Origin: Thermoanaerobaculia bacterium
GTDB taxonomy: Bacteria > Acidobacteriota > Thermoanaerobaculia > Multivoradales > JAHEKO01
Assembly (NCBI GenBank): GCA_029287645.1
Contig: JARFQS010000046.1
Coordinates: forward strand, 1 to 7,735
Length of the DNA: 7,735 nt
Direction of reading: 5' to 3'
Shown: in pieces, positions 5,629 through 7,735 of the stretch
Position numbering within the stretch: the stretch's first letter is position 1
How the letters are laid out: each line of letters opens with the position of its first letter
Translations under genes and position numbers: made by a program
The notes under the pieces: generated by a model
What the model was told of the DNA's origin: nothing
The model's input: the letters and a program-made list of their open reading frames with translations, nothing else
The model's database searches: none

Positions 5629-7047
5629 ATGCAGACACCTGTCTTCTCCAACACCCTGGGCCGGCGCCCCAGCCAGCTGGAGACAGTGGTACCCGGCGAG
5701 GTCCGCATGTACACCTGTGGACCGACCGTCTACGACACGTCGCACATCGGCAATATGCGGACGTTTCTGTTCGAGGACGTGTTGAGGCGGGGCCTGCAAT
5801 TCTTGGGCTGGCAGGTCGAGCAGGTCATGAACCTGACCGATGTCGACGACAAGACCATCCAGGGAGCGGCGAGCGCCGGGGTGTCACTGAGTGAGTTCAC
5901 CCGGCCCTTCATCGAGGCCTTCTTCCAGGACCTGGACCGACTCCACATCCAGCGGGCGGAGCACTACCCCCGAGCCACCGAGCACATCGAGGAGATGCTG
6001 GAGCTCATAGGGAGGCTGGTGGAGAAGGGATTTGCCTACGAGAGTGATGGCTCGGTCTTTTTTCGAATCGCCCAGGACGAGGACTACGGCAAGCTCTCTG
6101 GCTTCGACCTGAGTCAGGTGCGGCAGGGCGAGCGAGTCGCCTCCGACGATTACGACAAGGAAGACGTGCGGGATTTCGTCTTATGGAAGGGGGCCAAGGA
6201 AGGTGAGCCCGCCTGGGACTCACCCTGGGGCCCGGGTCGACCCGGATGGCACCTCGAATGCTCGGCGATGGGTATGAAGTATCTCGGCGAATCGTTCGAT
6301 ATCCACTGCGGAGGCGTGGACAACATCTTCCCGCACCACGAGAACGAGATCGCCCAGAGCGAGTCGGCCACAGGCAAACCCTTCGTGCGGACCTGGATTC
6401 ACGCCGAGCACCTGATCGTGGACGGCGAGAAGATGTCGAAGTCCCTCGGCAACTTCTACACCCTGCAAGACCTGATCGACCAGGGTGCCGACCTGCGGGC
6501 GCTGCGCTACCAGATGCTGAGCGTGCATTACCGGAAGAAGCTCAATTTCACCTTCGAGGGTCTGGCCGATGCGGGCGCGGCGCTCAAGCGCCTCGATGAG
6601 ATGCGCTTTCGGCTGCTGTATGCGAACGAGAGCGAAGCTGGAGCAGATTCGATCCTCGTTCCAGCCTGCGATAGGCTCTTGAAGGAGTTCGGCGATGCTC
6701 TCGCCAACGACCTGAACACCTCCGAGGCCCTGGCGGCGCTCTTCGGATTCGTCCGCGAGGTCAACCAGGGAATCGACGGCGAGCGCCTGGTGGCGGGCGA
6801 TCGTCAGCGGGTGCTGGAGTCCCTGGACCGCGTCGACGAGGTCCTCGGTGTCCTGGATGCCGACGCGTGGCGCGAGGCCGAGAGTGACGGGCTGAGCGAC
6901 GCAGAGATCGATCAGCTTCTGGTGGACCGCCGGGAAGCGCGAGAAGCGCGAGACTTCGTACGAGCCGACGAAATCCGCGATCAGCTCACGTCCCAGGGCA
7001 TCGTCCTCGAAGACACGCCGACCGGTACGCGATGGAAGCGTCAGTGA
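5629..7047 (+). CDS. cysS: Cysteinyl-tRNA synthetase
   Basis: CysS is the class I synthetase that activates cysteine with ATP and loads it on tRNA-Cys in the cytoplasm. The 472 residues are near the usual length (about 460-480). The zinc ligands C30, C211, H236 and E240 are in place (TCGPTVYD, HLECSAMGM, FPHHENEIAQSE). The HIGH motif is HIGN (39-42), a variant of the last residue. The KMSKS loop is intact at 268-272 (GEKMSKSLGNF). The tail has GIVLEDTPTGTRW, a typical C-terminal signature. The ATG at 5629 is chosen over an in-frame ATG at 5581, which overlaps the previous gene; GGAG lies six bases before 5629 and MQTPVFSNTL fits the family. The gene is 14 bases after the lipoprotein gene and overlaps yraN. 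The tRNA-Cys gene lies about 580 bases downstream, so enzyme and substrate RNA are encoded together. Confidence 0.98.
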   Translation: MQTPVFSNTLGRRPSQLETVVPGEVRMYTCGPTVYDTSHIGNMRTFLFEDVLRRGLQFLGWQVEQVMNLTDVDDKTIQGAASAGVSLSEFTRPFIEAFFQDLDRLHIQRAEHYPRATEHIEEMLELIGRLVEKGFAYESDGSVFFRIAQDEDYGKLSGFDLSQVRQGERVASDDYDKEDVRDFVLWKGAKEGEPAWDSPWGPGRPGWHLECSAMGMKYLGESFDIHCGGVDNIFPHHENEIAQSESATGKPFVRTWIHAEHLIVDGEKMSKSLGNFYTLQDLIDQGADLRALRYQMLSVHYRKKLNFTFEGLADAGAALKRLDEMRFRLLYANESEAGADSILVPACDRLLKEFGDALANDLNTSEALAALFGFVREVNQGIDGERLVAGDRQRVLESLDRVDEVLGVLDADAWREAESDGLSDAEIDQLLVDRREAREARDFVRADEIRDQLTSQGIVLEDTPTGTRWKRQ

Positions 7048-7430
7048 GCGGCGCCGGTAGGTTCCGACGACAGCAGAGCACGCATGATCGGGGTCGCACG
7101 GCCGAGGCCGACGGCGTACGCTGGCTAGAGGAGCAAGGCTTCGAGGTCATCGCACGCAACGTAAGAACCAAGGCAGGGGAGCTCGATGTCGTCGGCCTCG
7201 ACGGTGACACCCTCGCCTTCGTCGAGATCAAGGCCCGATCGACGCGGCAGTTCGGTCCTGCAGCGACTGCTGTTCCACCGTCCAAGCAACAGCGGATTGC
7301 TCGCGCCGCGGCACTGTATCTGACGAGGCACCCTCATCCAGGACCCTGCCGCTTGGATGTGCTGGCTATGGACATGGGGGCGGCGGGTTGGTCCTTCCAT
7401 TGGATTCGGAACGCCTTCGAGGCCAGGTGA
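7032..7430 (+). CDS. YraN/UPF0102 family nuclease-fold protein
   Basis: About 132 residues, the usual size for this family of small proteins with a restriction-endonuclease-like fold. The biochemical role in most bacteria is not established; similarity to Holliday-junction resolvases suggests nucleic-acid binding or cleavage. Visible residues are GRTAEADGVRWLEEQGFEVI (helix and strand), GELDVVGLDG with E50 and D52, FVEIKAR with E65 and K67 (the PD-(D/E)xK catalytic pattern), a basic SKQQRIARAA helix, and CRLDVLAM. All key residues are kept. It overlaps the end of cysS. The ATG at 7032 is used, but GTG at 7044, which overlaps the cysS stop as GTGA, is also possible and would shorten the protein by four residues; neither has a strong Shine-Dalgarno. 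It appears to be the last protein gene of the operon. Confidence 0.93.
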   Translation: MEASVSGAGRFRRQQSTHDRGRTAEADGVRWLEEQGFEVIARNVRTKAGELDVVGLDGDTLAFVEIKARSTRQFGPAATAVPPSKQQRIARAAALYLTRHPHPGPCRLDVLAMDMGAAGWSFHWIRNAFEAR

Positions 7431-7454
7431 GCCGATGGGACTGTCGAGCCGACC

Positions 7455-7483
7455 TTGACACGCCCAGCTGCCAGCAATAGTCT
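7455..7483 (+). promoter_or_regulatory. Sigma-70 promoter of the tRNA pair
   Basis: A perfect TTGACA (7455-7460) is followed by a 17-base spacer and TAGTCT (7478-7483), which keeps the key T, A and final T of the -10 hexamer. Transcription would start near 7490, about eight bases before mature tRNA-Gly. This is the standard arrangement for a tRNA operon, so these RNAs need not depend on the upstream protein operon. Confidence 0.65.
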
Positions 7484-7497
7484 CTGTAGTTCCACGA

Positions 7498-7572
7498 GCG
7501 GGAATAGCTCAGTGGTAGAGCACAACCTTGCCAAGGTTGGGGTCGCGGGTTCAAATCCCGTTTCCCGCTCCA
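7498..7572 (+). tRNA. tRNA-Gly (anticodon GCC)
   Basis: A complete cloverleaf of 75 bases including an encoded CCA. The acceptor stem is GCGGGAA with TTCCCGC, the D arm GCTC/GAGC, the anticodon stem CAACC/GGTTG with loop TTGCCAA (anticodon GCC at 7530-7532), and the T arm GCGGG/CCCGT with loop TTCAAAT. The discriminator is T, then CCA at 7570-7572. It reads glycine codons GGC and GGT. Confidence 0.97.
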
Positions 7573-7593
7573 AATAGATCGAGTTCTTTGCAC

Positions 7594-7620
7594 AGGGCCG
7601 GCGCCGAGCATCGGCCCTTT
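7594..7620 (+). terminator. Hairpin between the tRNAs, weak terminator or processing signal
   Basis: AGGGCCG (7594-7600) pairs perfectly with CGGCCCT (7612-7618) around an 11-base loop, followed by only a short T run (CCCTTTCGC). An alternative short hairpin GCCGA/TCGGC lies inside. The T tract is too short for an efficient intrinsic terminator, so partial termination or a guide for RNase cleavage of the tRNA precursor is more likely. Confidence 0.4.
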
Positions 7621-7630
7621 CGCATCTTCA

Positions 7631-7705
7631 GGCGACGTGGCCAAGTGGTAAGGCAAGGGTCTGCAAAACCCTCATTCGCCGGTTCGAATCCGGCCGTCGC
7701 CTCCA
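7631..7705 (+). tRNA. tRNA-Cys (anticodon GCA)
   Basis: A complete cloverleaf of 75 bases including an encoded CCA. The acceptor stem is GGCGACG with CGTCGCC, a three-pair D stem GCC/GGC, the anticodon stem AGGGT/ACCCT with loop CTGCAAA (anticodon GCA at 7663-7665), and the T arm GCCGG/CCGGC with loop TTCGAAT. The discriminator is T73, the known identity base for cysteine. It follows tRNA-Gly by 58 bases; the Gly-Cys order is also found in E. coli (glyW-cysT). Confidence 0.97.
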
Positions 7706-7735
7706 AATAAGAACTTAATAAATCAATCATTTAGC

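Noticed and set aside
7334..7656. Minus-strand frames over the tRNA genes with [25 protein letters not shown] and [18 protein letters not shown] text
   Set aside because: These are well-known false proteins produced by translating the antisense strand of tRNA genes. The plus-strand frame at 7528-7710 is the same kind of artefact.

Overview
The window is high-GC, densely coded bacterial chromosome with a mostly housekeeping character. Two gene groups diverge from a ~300-base intergenic region (3338-3639). The gene content points to a Gram-negative-type envelope: a signal peptidase II, a lipobox protein, and a FecR/DUF6600-like secreted protein. Together with the GC-rich codons and the TPR plus cyclic-nucleotide-binding protein beside def and a cohesin-like lipoprotein, this suggests Acidobacteriota (Thermoanaerobaculia-like). 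Myxococcota or another former deltaproteobacterial lineage is also possible. This placement is inference from gene content; there is no rRNA here to settle it.

Leftward group (minus strand, in reading order): a 740-residue secreted FecR-domain protein (3337-1115) with an aromatic-rich DUF6600-like middle and a Ser/Arg/Gly-rich tail carrying three 28-30-residue repeats; a small two-helix membrane protein of unknown function (1072-818); holo-ACP synthase acpS (724-335); and lipoprotein signal peptidase lspA (338 to the window edge, incomplete). acpS and lspA overlap by four bases (ATGA) and are probably translated together.

Rightward group (plus strand): a TPR plus cyclic-nucleotide-binding-fold protein (3640-4518); peptide deformylase def (4521-5039); a cohesin-like lipoprotein with ten glycines after the acylated cysteine (5036-5614); cysteinyl-tRNA synthetase cysS (5629-7047); and a YraN/UPF0102 nuclease-fold protein (7032-7430). 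Gaps are 2 to 14 bases or short overlaps, so this looks like one operon. A tRNA-Gly(GCC) and tRNA-Cys(GCA) pair follows, with its own good promoter, and the window ends in a short AT-rich stretch just after tRNA-Cys.

The functional theme is protein synthesis and envelope lipoprotein biogenesis. Def removes formyl groups from new proteins. CysS charges the tRNA-Cys encoded just downstream. LspA matures lipoproteins such as the cohesin-like one, and AcpS activates the acyl carrier used for lipid synthesis. The least-explained parts are the FecR/DUF6600-like protein with its repeat tail, the cohesin-like lipoprotein inside a translation operon, the TPR-CNB protein that lacks the usual phosphate-binding arginine, and the control region between the two groups. 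I see no CRISPR array, transposase, phage gene or clearly new defence system.
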